From contig JBITNC010000002.1 in NCBI GenBank assembly GCA_050084985.1, forward strand, positions 2,542,001 to 2,606,000: DNA of 64,000 nt. Reading direction: 5' to 3'. Positions 22,421 through 33,558 of this stretch are shown here, piece by piece (within the stretch, counting starts at the first letter, position 1; each line of letters opens with the position of its first letter). The stretch is from Nageia nagi (lineage: Eukaryota > Pinophyta). The translations under genes and the position numbers were made by a program. A model generated the notes under the pieces. It searched no databases and was not told the origin of the DNA. It saw only the letters and a program-made list of their open reading frames with translations.

Positions 22421-24939
22421 ATGGTGCCATGAAAGAGGATTTTGAAGAAAGGCAAATCAATCTCTAAAGAGGTATTTTACCCATCCATTTCTTTGTTTTA
22501 TTTTATGGGTTTTTTTTTTTTTAGGAACTAGGTTAATATTAATAGTTAAAAATGTTTATCTATGTTTTAACATGATGTAGGTTGTATTAACATAGGGTTT
22601 TTATGGTTTTTATATTCATTTGTATGTGTATTTTTAAAACCCTAGCTAAGGGTTTACACCTCAGCTTTGGTTTTTATAGAGTCATTGGTGATTTTAATGA
22701 TCGCTAACGATCTCTTCAGAATCATCATCGATTTAACGATCGGCAACGATCTCTTAGAAGTCATCGTCAATCGCTTAACACGATCGATGGCGCTCATAAA
22801 ACAATTTTTTTTGTATGCTTAGAATAATTAATCAACTTAAATATCATTGTTTTGGTATGTCATGTTTTTAAAAATATTATATACTAAATTTTTATGTCTA
22901 TCTTTTTAGGTTTCAAAGGTTTTTACTTCTAGGGGTCATTACCCTCAGATTCTCCATGACCTTAATGGTCAAATACCTAACATAGATCACACTTTTCTTT
23001 GTGATGTTGGCTTTGGAGCAGCCCCATATATGGGTCGTATCCAAAAGGACCTCGCAGTTTTGCTACACTTTTTGAGAGATGGGATCCGATGATTAATGCT
23101 TTCCATCTCCCTATTGGTCCTATCACTATTACAGTGGAGGACATTCATCGCATTTTGAGACTTCCAATCTGAGGCATGGATATTATTCTTCTATAGACTA
23201 GAGAGGAGGCTCGACCATTGGTGAGTGAGCTTTTGGGGGAGGATGTAGTTGAGGAGTTGATGGTGTAGATTCAGGCAGGAGGCCTGATGTATTATCAATT
23301 TTGGCAAGGATTATCAGAGGAGGAGCATCCTGCATATCTTCACGTTACTTATCTCATGGGATGTATCATGTGTTATGGTGCACCAGATGCTGGTGGTGGG
23401 AGATTTCCTTGGGCTCTGATGGGTGTATTCCATCAGATGATTACTTTGAGGATCACTTTTGCTTGGGCCCCTTCATTATTAGCCCTTATTTATAGGAAGC
23501 TTTATTTATTGGTACGAACTCCTAGAGCTACGATTGCTACAACACTTATTTTATAGGCTTGGGCATATGAGCATATTTATCCTTGCCAACCTTTAGGATT
23601 ACCTGATCCTACATATGCCACTTATAGATATACATCAAGTATTCGATGTTGGAGCCATTTACTAGTTATTCCACGTAGGGATGGCATTCAAAGAGACATC
23701 ACTTTTTATAGGTAGCTCTTGAGTAGTTTGATTCCTAGTCAGATTCGATGGAGGATTGGTTTGCAGATTGCTAATTTTATTGAGACTAGTTTCCATTTAT
23801 ATGGGACTAGACAAGTGATATTTTTACAGGGTCCTTGGGGAGGTATCGTAGAGTATTTTCATTATGATTGGTTTCATCGATAGTTTGGCCTTTCTCAGGA
23901 CATTCCACCTCCACCCCTTCGATTTCTTCATCCAGGGGATGCTCCTGTATCAAGTGTTTCTTTGTTGACTTATTCACCTATGGTTCTTAGAGCTGGTGAG
24001 GATATCCCAGATGAGGATGTGCCTATGGATGATGTGGGGACTTCAGAGGCTTTTGCATCATGGTGGGATACTGAGCTAGTAGAGTTTTTTGGGAGTGAGG
24101 CAACCAGTGAGCATCCTACTCATAGACCTTGGGTGGATACAGCTCCAGAGATAGTGACTGAGGAGCCTACTGGTACTGCTGGTGGAGATGATTTTACTAT
24201 GGAGGATTTTGAGGGTTTTGATGCTAGGGGTGTGACTAGAGAGGTTCCAAAGACTAAGGAGGGTAGGTTTTAGTAGCCTGAGGTTCCTACTTAGACTACT
24301 TTTGAGCGAGGGGAGTCTAGTGGGAGGAGTGCTACTTCTTATGAGGCTGAGATCGTAGAGCTTTAGTATGTGATTGAAGAGCTTCACACTCTTCAGGATG
24401 CTCCTACTTTGGAGTTAGCTAGTTTGAGAGGAGATATTACTTCCATGAAGATTGAGATGATAGCTCTCAGACATTTAGATAGCGCTCGTGTGAGATATAG
24501 ATCTGAGCGAGATACTCTTCATCGATCTTTTATGGATGCTACTACTCACATTGCTGAGTTATCTGGTGGGGTTGCAGATGCAAGTGTCGGTACTTCAATT
24601 CCTTCTATAGATAAGCATGCAGATCAGTTAAGGGAGCATGATTACTATCGCAGGGCTGTGGAGCTTTGGTTACCTGGTTTCCTGAGATATTCTTCAGATG
24701 GTCCTAGTTCACCACCTAGACCAGCACCAGGGTTTCCTCATTCACCAGTTTCAAGTGGCTTGTGTCATTCTGGGAGTCAAGGCTGACATGCAGCATTAGT
24801 TTCTCGATCTCAATCTACTGCTAGGGGTGTATCTCCTAGGACATATGCTATAGGTTTGAGATCTGTTACTAGGGATGAGGGTTCTTCAGATCATCTTGGC
24901 GATCCTCATGATGATGTTGTATCTACTGGAGGACATTGA
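22421..24939 (+). pseudogene. Antisense accessory gene with plant mobile domain (PMD)
   Basis: It lies antisense to the element that carries it. Exon 1 (22421-22471) encodes a short basic start, MVP*KRILKKGKSISKE, whose stop is probably a decayed CGA. A 438-base intron (22472-22909, GT...TTTTTAG) is phase 0 and leads straight into exon 2. Exon 2 carries the PMD hallmarks FERWDPMINAFHLP, IGPITITVEDIHRILRLP and GRFPWALMG; an acidic middle (23962-24270); a helical, probably coiled-coil part around 24370-24560; and a proline-rich end stopping at 24937-24939. One frameshift near 23060 and several stops disable it. PMD proteins occur in plant transposons and in host MAIN/MAIL proteins; function here is unknown. 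Confidence 0.8.
22472..22909 (+). other. Predicted intron in the PMD gene
   Basis: Donor GTATTT after a GAG codon, a pyrimidine-rich end and acceptor TTTTTAG. Splicing joins two frames in phase 0. The intron holds a cluster of five or so ATCGT-ACGAT-like motifs at 22690-22790. An alternative acceptor exists at the T-run near 22520, but it would not keep the frame as simply. Confidence 0.55.
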
Positions 24940-26979
24940 TATTCTATTTTTGATGATATATATATATAATGTACCTTTTATTCTTTGTTATTATGGCTCA
25001 TGTTGCTATGATGATTATGAGGTTATAGTTTCTTGATGTACTACTTAGATTATTTTTATTGTTTGATGGATAGATTGATGATATGTTATGGTATTTCTAT
25101 GATTCTTGATGCATGGTATTACATTTTATGTATGCTTGAAATTATGATAAAATAATTTATGATGTCATGTTATGTAGATTATAATAAACATAATTGTCTT
25201 TTAATTACTTGATGATGAATAGATGTTAATGATAAATGTAACTTTTAGAATGTATGATGCATAGATATAATTGTGAACTATATGATGTATAATTTTGAGG
25301 ATACTTTTTATAATTTTTAAATAATGATAAAATATATAACATATATCAACAAATTAATTTGATGATGTTACTAATCTCAAAATTAATTTAATAATAAGTA
25401 CAATTATAGTTGCCATAAACAATAAATCTAATTTATAATTTTAATAAGTTAAGTTACTTTAAGTTATTGATAACGTGGAATAACATAGTTGTTTGAATAA
25501 CTAATTAATTATAAATTGTAAATAATTAACTTGTTAATTAATTCAATAATTAATAACATATTTTCTGAATATTTTTGCAGAATTAGATGCATCATTTTTC
25601 GCACTTGGCAATTTTACAATAAAACACTCCACACAACAAACTATACATGAATATCAACTATATCTTGGTTTATTGTATTTTTTATGGAATCAGAGCTCAT
25701 CATCTTCCGCACTTGGCAATTTTCTACAATAAACCACTTGACATAATAAACTAATTATTTATGGATATTTATGAATATTAAATTTATCTTGATCAGGGGA
25801 ACAATAAATAATCATTCTTATCCTTTCCAAAGAAAAGCAATTTTAATAATGTTCAAAGGTAATGGATAATAGTAAAAATGGCTTGACATGACACACTTAG
25901 TGACTTATGGGTGTATATGAACATTAATTTTATCTTGGTCAAGGGAACAATGAATAATCATTCTTATCCTTTCCAAAGAAAAGCAATTTTAATAATGTTC
26001 AATGGTGATGCTATTATCAAGAGGAATGAGTTTAACAAAATGACACAAATGATTTTAAACACAAAAAAAATACAAATTATGACAAAAGATTAGGTGATTT
26101 TAAATTAACGACCAAGTTATTATAACATCTACCTTATCTTTCTTTATCTTAAGATTTAACAACCTAAGATGATATCAAACAATATTGTTATATGTTGATA
26201 AGAAAATCTATAAACTCTAGTGTGTGCAGTGAGATTCATTTCCCTTCTTAGATCATTTGAGATGAAATATCTTAGAGACATTAATAAGCTAGTCTATCCA
26301 TATGAAACATATAGAGGTCCATAGGAAAGAAGGTCGCTAACCAAAATGGACATATCGCCACTCGTAAGGTATGCCCCATTGCCAGATAGGCATCCAAAGC
26401 GCTAATGAGGATTAACCCCTTGATCCCGCTACAACCTTGCTCTACTGCTAGTCAGGCGTCCATAGCCCCGGTAGAGGATATTGTAATCACCCAAGAATCA
26501 TTATAGCAATTTTTTTTTTTTTTACTATCAAATGATTCCTGGGTTCGAGATGGAGCGAATAATAGGATAGACACATAACTTTCACTCTTAATATCTCTTA
26601 AAATGATTTCATTCAAATTCTCTTCGAATTTTTTAATGTCATAAGTGTTTGGAGTTTATGGATTTTCCTTCAAACACAAACTTTATGTTTTTCTATCATC
26701 TATGGTATATTATTTCTTTATGAAAGAAAAGACAAAGTGAATGTAGTGATAACAAGGAGATTATTCTAAACTGACCTTTTCACACATTACACATTTACTA
26801 AATAACCACTTTTACAATGACATGCAACATATATTTACATCATACAAGGGCAACACACCCAATTTCCAAGTGACCTCTAGATGTTTCCATCTAGGTATAT
26901 TTTATAATTTTTATGTGTTTTATAATTTTTCAATTTTTTAGGATTTTATAATTTTTAATTTTTTAGGATTTTATCATTT
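24940..26979. other. Non-coding stretch between the PMD gene and the sense accessory ORF
   Basis: AT-rich. A segment with CCTTTCCAAAGAAAAGCAAT is present twice (about 25790-25860 and 25915-26000); copy 3 has three such units. A conserved block at about 26290-26560 includes a polyT run and is shared with copy 3 (60090-60250). The last 100 bases hold about three units of a short TTTTAGGATTTTAT repeat that overlaps the end of the accessory ORF. No coding match on either strand. Confidence 0.6.
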
Positions 26980-28200
26980 TCAATTTTTTAGGATTTTATC
27001 ATTTTTTCTAAGGAATCTATTCATGACGCGTTCAAATCGAGTTTGGACTGCGTCAGGATTAAATGAACAATGTGTTGAACTAAATAAAAAACTAAAATCT
27101 AATACCACTTGATTATGATAAATTTTTGGAACACAATAATCTAAGTGTTCAGATGTCACGGTTTGTGTGATTGAGATGATTTGTTCTCGATGTTTTAAAG
27201 TCAGGTTGTGAGTACAATCGACTATTATTTTGGGTTTTTCTATAGGCCATAGAAGACCAAAATATATCATTAAATCATATTCTGAGTTAGGAGAACACCA
27301 TAACTCAAAGGCATTGATACAAACAATAACTTGATATCCATTTATTTTGACATCCCAACTGTAAGATTCGTGTGTATCATAGAATGTCAAGGCCGATTTT
27401 TGTTGTATTTCAATAGGCATGGAAAAGATATTTGAGTACAAAGGAGTAGGAGCATTATGAATAACTTTCATAAAAAGATCTTTTTCATACCTACTTTTGA
27501 ACCCTGAAAGATAACTTCCATTATTCCGTACTCTATGTCTTTTTGATAATTTTTCAATAATCTCATTTCTAACCTTTATTTGATTTATCGTTTTAAGCTC
27601 GGTAATACGATAAGCTTGCCTTTTCTCCAATCTTCGTTTCCAAATTGTATGTCGCATTTGCATGCAAGAAAATTTGTGAATTTGCCTATAGTATTGTTGT
27701 GACGTTCTAGGAGGAAAAGCCACAAAAGTATTTGAAAAATCATAAATCACCCTTTTATGAGGTAAATAATGTAAAATTTCATCCATCCATTCTATGTTTT
27801 TGGTTAATTGTCTAACGTATTTCAACCTAGCTAAAAGGAGTGAATACTCAGTTAATTGGCAATTTATGATGATTCTCGGTATTCCATAAGGCCATTGTAG
27901 GCAGAAAACCGTTATTTCCTGTGATATTCTTTCCATATGGGTGAAATAGATTTGTGGATCTAAAATAATGCTTACTTCGTATCCACAAAAAGTGACTTGC
28001 CAACCATTATTCATACCACAAAACATATGATATGTTCTTTCATATTATTCATCAATAGTCAATTGTAAATAATTTAAGAGATTCAAATCAAATCCATTTT
28101 TTAAATATGTCAATGCTAAATCACCTGGATATCTTGGTGGTGGAAATCGTACTTGTGGTGGCATTATGCTACCTTCAGCAGATTCCTTTGCCAGATTCAT
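26980..28200 (-). pseudogene. Unrecognised sense-strand accessory ORF with duplicated domain (copy 1)
   Basis: Starts at the ATG at 28200 (MNLAKESAEG) 105 bases after the integrase stop and runs 407 codons with a single internal stop at 28045-28047, where copy 3 has CAA. I recognise no family. Two parts of about 100 residues resemble each other: W.V...GYEV...I (about residues 68-165) and W.V..NGYQV...I (about 278-375). Each continues with a [LQ]WP...P[RK]III.C block, an amphipathic helix and a V.[YL]DFS..F end. Between them is a basic helical stretch (KRRLEKRQ). The I.....WP...P.I pattern faintly recalls RWD/UBC folds, which is only a guess. No signal peptide or membrane segment is evident. 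Confidence 0.75.
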
Positions 28201-28305
28201 CCTTTCTATTTTAATCATTAATACTTGACAAATATCAATACTTTTATTTATTTATTATTTCAACAGTAAAATAAAATGAAAGAAAACTATTGTACATATT
28301 TTTTT

Positions 28306-29470
28306 TTATGTATAGAAGGGTCGAAGATGCATGATATTTATAGGTTCACGCTCTTCATTTCCTTCTAAGATTGATAAATGATAAGTTTCTTTACCGAATT
28401 TTTTCTTAATGATATATGGTCCTAACCAATTTGGAGCAAACTTATCTCTAAGCTATCGTTCTATTCATGAAGTTTGTTGATTTTCTTTTAAAACCAAGTC
28501 ACCTATTTTGAACTCATGAATTAGAGCCCTTTTATCAAAAGCTCATTTTATCCTCTCCTGATAAACACACATATGCTCTAAAGCATTAATACATTTTTCA
28601 TCTAACAATAATAATTGATCTAAATGAATCTATCTTGCTTCTTCATCAGAATTTTGCTCACTTAGACTTACTCTAAGAGATGGTATTTCAAGTTCTATGG
28701 GTAGAATGGCTTCTGTTCCGTATACCAAAGAGAATGGTGTTGCCCCAATAGGAGTGCATACACTGGTACGATAAGCCCATAAGGCTTTTGGTATTTGAAT
28801 ATGCTAATCTCTATGAGAATCATTTATTATTTTTGCTAAGATGTTCTGAATAGTTTTATTAGTAGCCTCTGCCTGTCCATTGCCTTGTGGATAATATGGA
28901 GTGGAAAAACTTTGTTTAATTTTATATTTATCACATATTTGTTTTACATCCTTATTTTCAAAATTTTTTCCATTATCCATAATTAATTGGTTGGGTGCAC
29001 CAAATCTACATATAATACAATTTTCTATAAAATTCACGATTCGTGAACCAATGGTGGAAGTCATGGGAATAGCCTCTACCCATTTAGTAAAATATTCAGT
29101 TGTTGTAATTATGAACTTGTGTCCACCAGAAGATGTAGGTGTAATTTGTCCTATTAAATCTAATGCCCATTTAGAGAATGGCCAAAGTGATTGTATAGGA
29201 TGTAGTTCTTGAGATGGTTGTGAAAATAAATGAGCGTATTGTTGACATTTAAAACATTTTTTAACATATTCACAACAGTCTTTTTCTATAGTCAGCCAAT
29301 AATACCCCATTCGTATTAATCGTTTTACAATTGCAACACCATTAAAATGTCCTCCACATGTTCCATCATGGGTAGAGGATATAGCCTTTTTAACATCATT
29401 CCATTCAAGACATCTGAGTAAAATACCATTAAAATTTCGTCAATGCAAGATATCCCCTATCAAACAATAT
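28306..29470 (-). pseudogene. Tat-type integrase, copy 1
   Basis: An HHCC zinc-binding front is visible as THDGTCGGHFNG and CCEYVKKCFKC. The catalytic core has ALDLIGQITP (D), QLIMDNGKNF (D) and PQGNGQAEATNK (E), so the D,D-E triad is kept. The C-terminal part continues with TPFSLVYGTEAILPIE, frame breaks, and ends NIMHLRPFYT at 28306. There is no chromodomain. An ER-stop (TAG) near 28455 falls at the same codon as a TAA stop in copy 3. It would integrate element cDNA. Confidence 0.92.
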
Positions 29471-29584
29471 TTAGTTACTTTGATTTTAAAAGCTCGTCGT
29501 GATGATTTATTAAGGTTTGCAGGAAGAGTTCCAAATTTTAAAAAACTCATCAATTCTTTGTACCAATTATCTTTATCAGTTATG

Positions 29585-30600
29585 TCAATATTTAATACAC
29601 TTTTTTTTTTCATCTTCCTGTTGTAATGATGATTGAGACAATTGAATTATCTCAACTTGTATTGAAGATTTTTTAGGATCTTCTGGGATAAGAGATCCAA
29701 TAGAAGCCATAGCATCTGCAAATCTATTAGATGATCTTGGTGTCACTTCTATACTAAATTGGTCAAAAGTTTTTAATAATTCTTCAACTAACGCTTTATA
29801 CTTTTGAAGTAAAGGTTCTTTACATTGATAGATTCCTTTCACTTGATTGACGATGAGTAAAGAATCTCCAATAATCTTAATTCTTTTAAGTTTTAATTTA
29901 ATAGCAGTTCTTAATGCTAATATTAAAGATTCATATTCCACATTATTATTAGTACAAGGGAATTTTAGTTTAAATGAATATGGTATAGGAATCGCTTACA
30001 GGGTTATAAATACAACACCTGCTCCACCACCTTGTTCACATCGAGAACCATCAAAGTGTATTGTCATATCCCAATCATCTTTAGGTTCTATAGGTATTTC
30101 AATTTCATCTAATTGAAACACCCCATAATTGGGTAATTCAATGACAAGGGGTTTATTATCTTGCAATGGAGCATGAGTGAGATAGTCAGCAATTACTTGT
30201 CCTTTTATTGACTTTTGTCCAATAAAATGTAAATCAAATTCAGTTAAGTGCATTATCCACTTTACGGTCCTTGAATTTTGATATGTTTTATTCATCATAT
30301 ATTTCAACGGATCCATTTTAGAGATGACATATGTTGTATGATTAAGCATATAATGTCGAAGTTTTTTAGTAGCAAAAATGACAGGAAGACATAATTTTTC
30401 CAAATATATATACTTAATCTCATAGCTCACTAGGGTTCTACTCAGATAATATATAGCTTGCTTGTGTTCATTCTTTTGAGCAAGCATTGTTCCTAAAGCA
30501 TTTTCAGTAGCAGAGATATATAACAAAAAGGGTACATCTTTTCTTGGTGGACTTAAGATAGGAGGCAATAATAAATACCTTTTAATTTCATCGAATGCAT
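29585..30600 (-). pseudogene. Two RNase H domains of copy 1
   Basis: The first (30190-30568) is the usual gypsy RNase H, with FLLYISATENALGTML, AIYYLSRTLV and the end TEFDLHFIGQKSIKGQVIADYL. The second (29650-30110) is an additional RNase H with the D-E-D-D residues in IHFDGSRCEQGGGAG, NNVEYESLIL, IIGDSLLIVNQVKG and SSNRFADAMAS. A second RNase H of this kind is a known mark of the Tat lineage. One stop at about 29996 breaks the frame between them. Confidence 0.92.
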
Positions 30601-31500
30601 CTTGTTGCTCTTTGCCCCAATAATATTCTACTCCCTTTTTTAATAATTTTGTAAATGGTTTACATTTATCAGAAAGTTGAGCTATAAACCTTCTAATGGC
30701 TTGTAACTTACCCTATAAACTTTGTAATTGTTTTAGATTTGTAGGAGGTGGCATGTCTATACTACCTTCACTTTACTAGGATCTATTTCAATTCCTCGCC
30801 GAGACACAATAAATCCTAATAATTTTCCTGAAGTTACACCAAAAACACATTTTTTTGGATTTAATCTTACTTTATGTTCTAATAATCTATCTAAGACTTT
30901 AATTAGATCTTTTCCATGATCTACTCGATATTTAGATCTAACCAACAAATCATCGACATAATCTTCTACTATGTCGTGCATATAATCATAGAATATATAA
31001 GTCATAGCTCTTTGATAAGTTTCCCTGGCATTTTTTCAATCTAAAAGGCATAACTTTATAACAAAAAGTACCCCAAGGAGTTATAAAAGCCATTTTATGT
31101 TGATCTTCAGTAGCTATTTTTTTTGATTATAACCAGAAAACCCATCCATTAATGATAACATATCATGTCCTGCTATCGAGTCTACCAAATTATCAATGCT
31201 AGGTAGAGGGAAATCATCTTTAGGACAAGCTTTGTTAAGATCACGAAAATCTGTGCATATTCTTATTTTTCCACTTGGTTTTTTCACAGGTACCATATTA
31301 GATATCCAATCTGAGTAATCTATAGGTTGTATAAATTTAGCTTCTAATAATTTTTGGAGTTCTTCTTTTACCATTAATGCTATAGTAGGATGCATTTTAT
31401 GTAATTTTTGTTTAATAGGTTTAGCATAAGGCTTTAATGCTAAATTATGTACTACTAACTTAGGATCTATTCTAGGCATGTCTGCATATGACCATGCAAA
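30601..31500 (-). pseudogene. Tat-type reverse transcriptase, copy 1
   Basis: Blocks in order: VKEELQKLLEAKFIQPIDYS, IRICTDFRDLNKACPKDDFP, LMDGFSGYNQ (31114-31479), then after a frame-broken gap DYMHDIVEDYVDDLLVRS with the intact YVDD active site (30757-31005) and LNPKKCVFGV. Stops follow before RNase H. A TGA near 31506 separates it from the protease; copy 2 has TAA at the same codon. Confidence 0.93.
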
Positions 31501-31509
31501 TACCTTTTC

Positions 31510-33290
31510 TCATTCTTTTAATAAGGTTATAATTTCTTCTTGTTCATTTTCCATGAGGTTTTCTCCTAATTGAATAATTTTAGGATTTTGAGGATCATTA
31601 CTAATATTTATTTCTAAGACTTTTTCAGTAAGCATATGCAACCCTTCTTCTAATTGATTTGGTATTGGTATCCAGCCATTGTCATTAACACTATATTCTT
31701 CATCGTATTCTTGAGTTTGTTCATTCGTGCATACTTGATCTTCATAGGAACCAAGTATGTGATCTATATTTTTGAATTCATGTACCAAAGGATTAGATGA
31801 TATAAGAGAGAAATCAACAATTATTTCATTTGTAGAAGTATTGGCTATTATTTTGATTAAATTTTGATTTTCGTTAACTTCAGCTATTTGTTCATTATTT
31901 TGATCTTCAATATCATTCTCTTTTATTGTAACCATATTTACCGATGGTATATCTGAATATAAAATGATTGATGATTTGACATTTTTATTTATTTATTCCT
32001 GTATATGTCTTGGTAAACACAAATGATTCTAGAGTGGCTCAATATTATTAATAAAGAGCGTTTCGACACCTTCTAAGACATCCATTTCACTTAATTGTTC
32101 TTCTCTTATATCAATAATTTCTTGTACTATGGATTCTTTCTCTAAGATTTCTTCATTATAATCCAAATTCTCTTCTCCTCAATTTTCTAATTTAGCAAGA
32201 TTTTCACATTTATTTTGATAAACTAATCCACTTTTATCAGTGGGATATTGGTATTGTAATTCAATTATCTCTCGTGGACCCTGTTCATATCTACCCAATC
32301 CTCATCCATGCCAATTACATTTGTTAAAATAGTTTAATACAAATGTTCTTGAACATGGTGATAAATATTTCATGTCATTATTGAAATTTCCTTCATATGT
32401 TTGATTGGGTATTGTTGACATAGGATCCCCTATCCCTGCATAGATGAACATTGTCTGATTAGGTACTTCTCCTAAAGGCACTATTTGTCCAATCACACTA
32501 GGTGATTCAAATAATCTTCCCATTTCTTGTGATGAAGGTATACTAAATACCACATCATCTACATCATATTATCCCATCCCTAAATCCCTTAATTTAACTT
32601 TTACTGGATATACATTGGATGAGTCATTATTAGATGTAGTATTTACTTGTTTTGATGAAGAAGCTCCATATTTTTCGTCTAAAGTTTTAACAACTTTTTC
32701 CCAAGTATCTTTATCTTGTATAACTATACTACCTTTTCCTTTTATGATTTCAAATTGATTCGTACTTTTATTCATCAATATAGTTGATAAATTAGGAGAC
32801 GGTAAGGTCACTTTATTTGGATCAAAAATTAAATTACAATGTGAGTAAGGATCTAGATCTTTAAACACACAATGAACTTTATCTTTATAAATGTATTTTA
32901 AACATCCATGATAAGTTGATGGAACACATTGCATTTCTCTAATCCATGGACATCCTAAAAGAACATTGTATTGTATAATATTTCCTTCAATTATAGGTAA
33001 TAAAGTTTGAACAGTTTTAGCCCCTACTGTAATCGGTAACACTATTGATCCCAAAGTTGAACACATTGCATCATTAAATGCCCTAATTTGTAAAGAAGGA
33101 GCTAAAATAAGCGAATATGATAAATTCAAATTTTTGTATGTAGCATTTGAAATTATATTTATAGCTGAACCTTCATCTATCAGAATTATTTTAAATAATT
33201 TCCCATCTACTTTACCTATTATATGTAAAGGTGGATCAAGTCCGCCTGGTCCATCATTATTTAATTTTTCTTATTCATAGAAGGTGATGC
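31510..33290 (-). pseudogene. Tat-type aspartic protease region with G-patch, copy 1
   Basis: The protease starts about 33290 (LDPPLHIIGKVDGK), with the active site ILIDEGSAINI near 33160-33190 (D-E-G instead of the usual D-[ST]-G) and YNVLLGCPWIREM matching the I-x-G-x-P-W end block. A long acidic linker follows. A G-patch-like motif around 32280-32330, GLGRYEQG, has its first arginine codon turned into a stop in this copy. The remainder up to LLKE at 31510 is acidic and poorly conserved with other families. Stops at 32575, 32305 and others break it. Confidence 0.8.
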
Positions 33291-33558
33291 TAGGTTGTTG
33301 AGATATCCTCAAACTTTCAACTATTGAAATAAAATTATCAAGGTTACTAGTATCCACTTGAATTTCTTGTAGAATTTGATTCATAGCCTCCCTATAACTC
33401 TCAGATCGTTGTAATAATTCAAATAAGGTCATTTTAATTGGAGACATTTTTAATTATCATTGAAGAACACCTTTTATCAAAACTTTAGGTTGTTACAGAG
33501 GAGGTATAGGTTGTATATTAATTGGGTTTGATATCGATTGATTTTTTCGTGGATTATC
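33291..33558 (-). pseudogene. Gag-protease linker segment, copy 1
   Basis: In the same frame as gag but separated by a TAG stop after AQQYQNK and by a TAA after ITFYE at its end. It encodes a proline/glutamine-rich start and a helical segment MTLFELLQRSESYREAMNQ. Both bordering stops are present in all three copies, so it may be a separate small product or a read-through segment. Confidence 0.6.

Noticed and set aside
24076-24387. 103-codon minus-strand frame
   Set aside because: Shadow of the PMD gene on the opposite strand; no domain.
22421-24939. Independent host PMD gene
   Set aside because: A remnant of the same gene occurs at the matching place and orientation in copy 3, so it belongs to the retrotransposon family.
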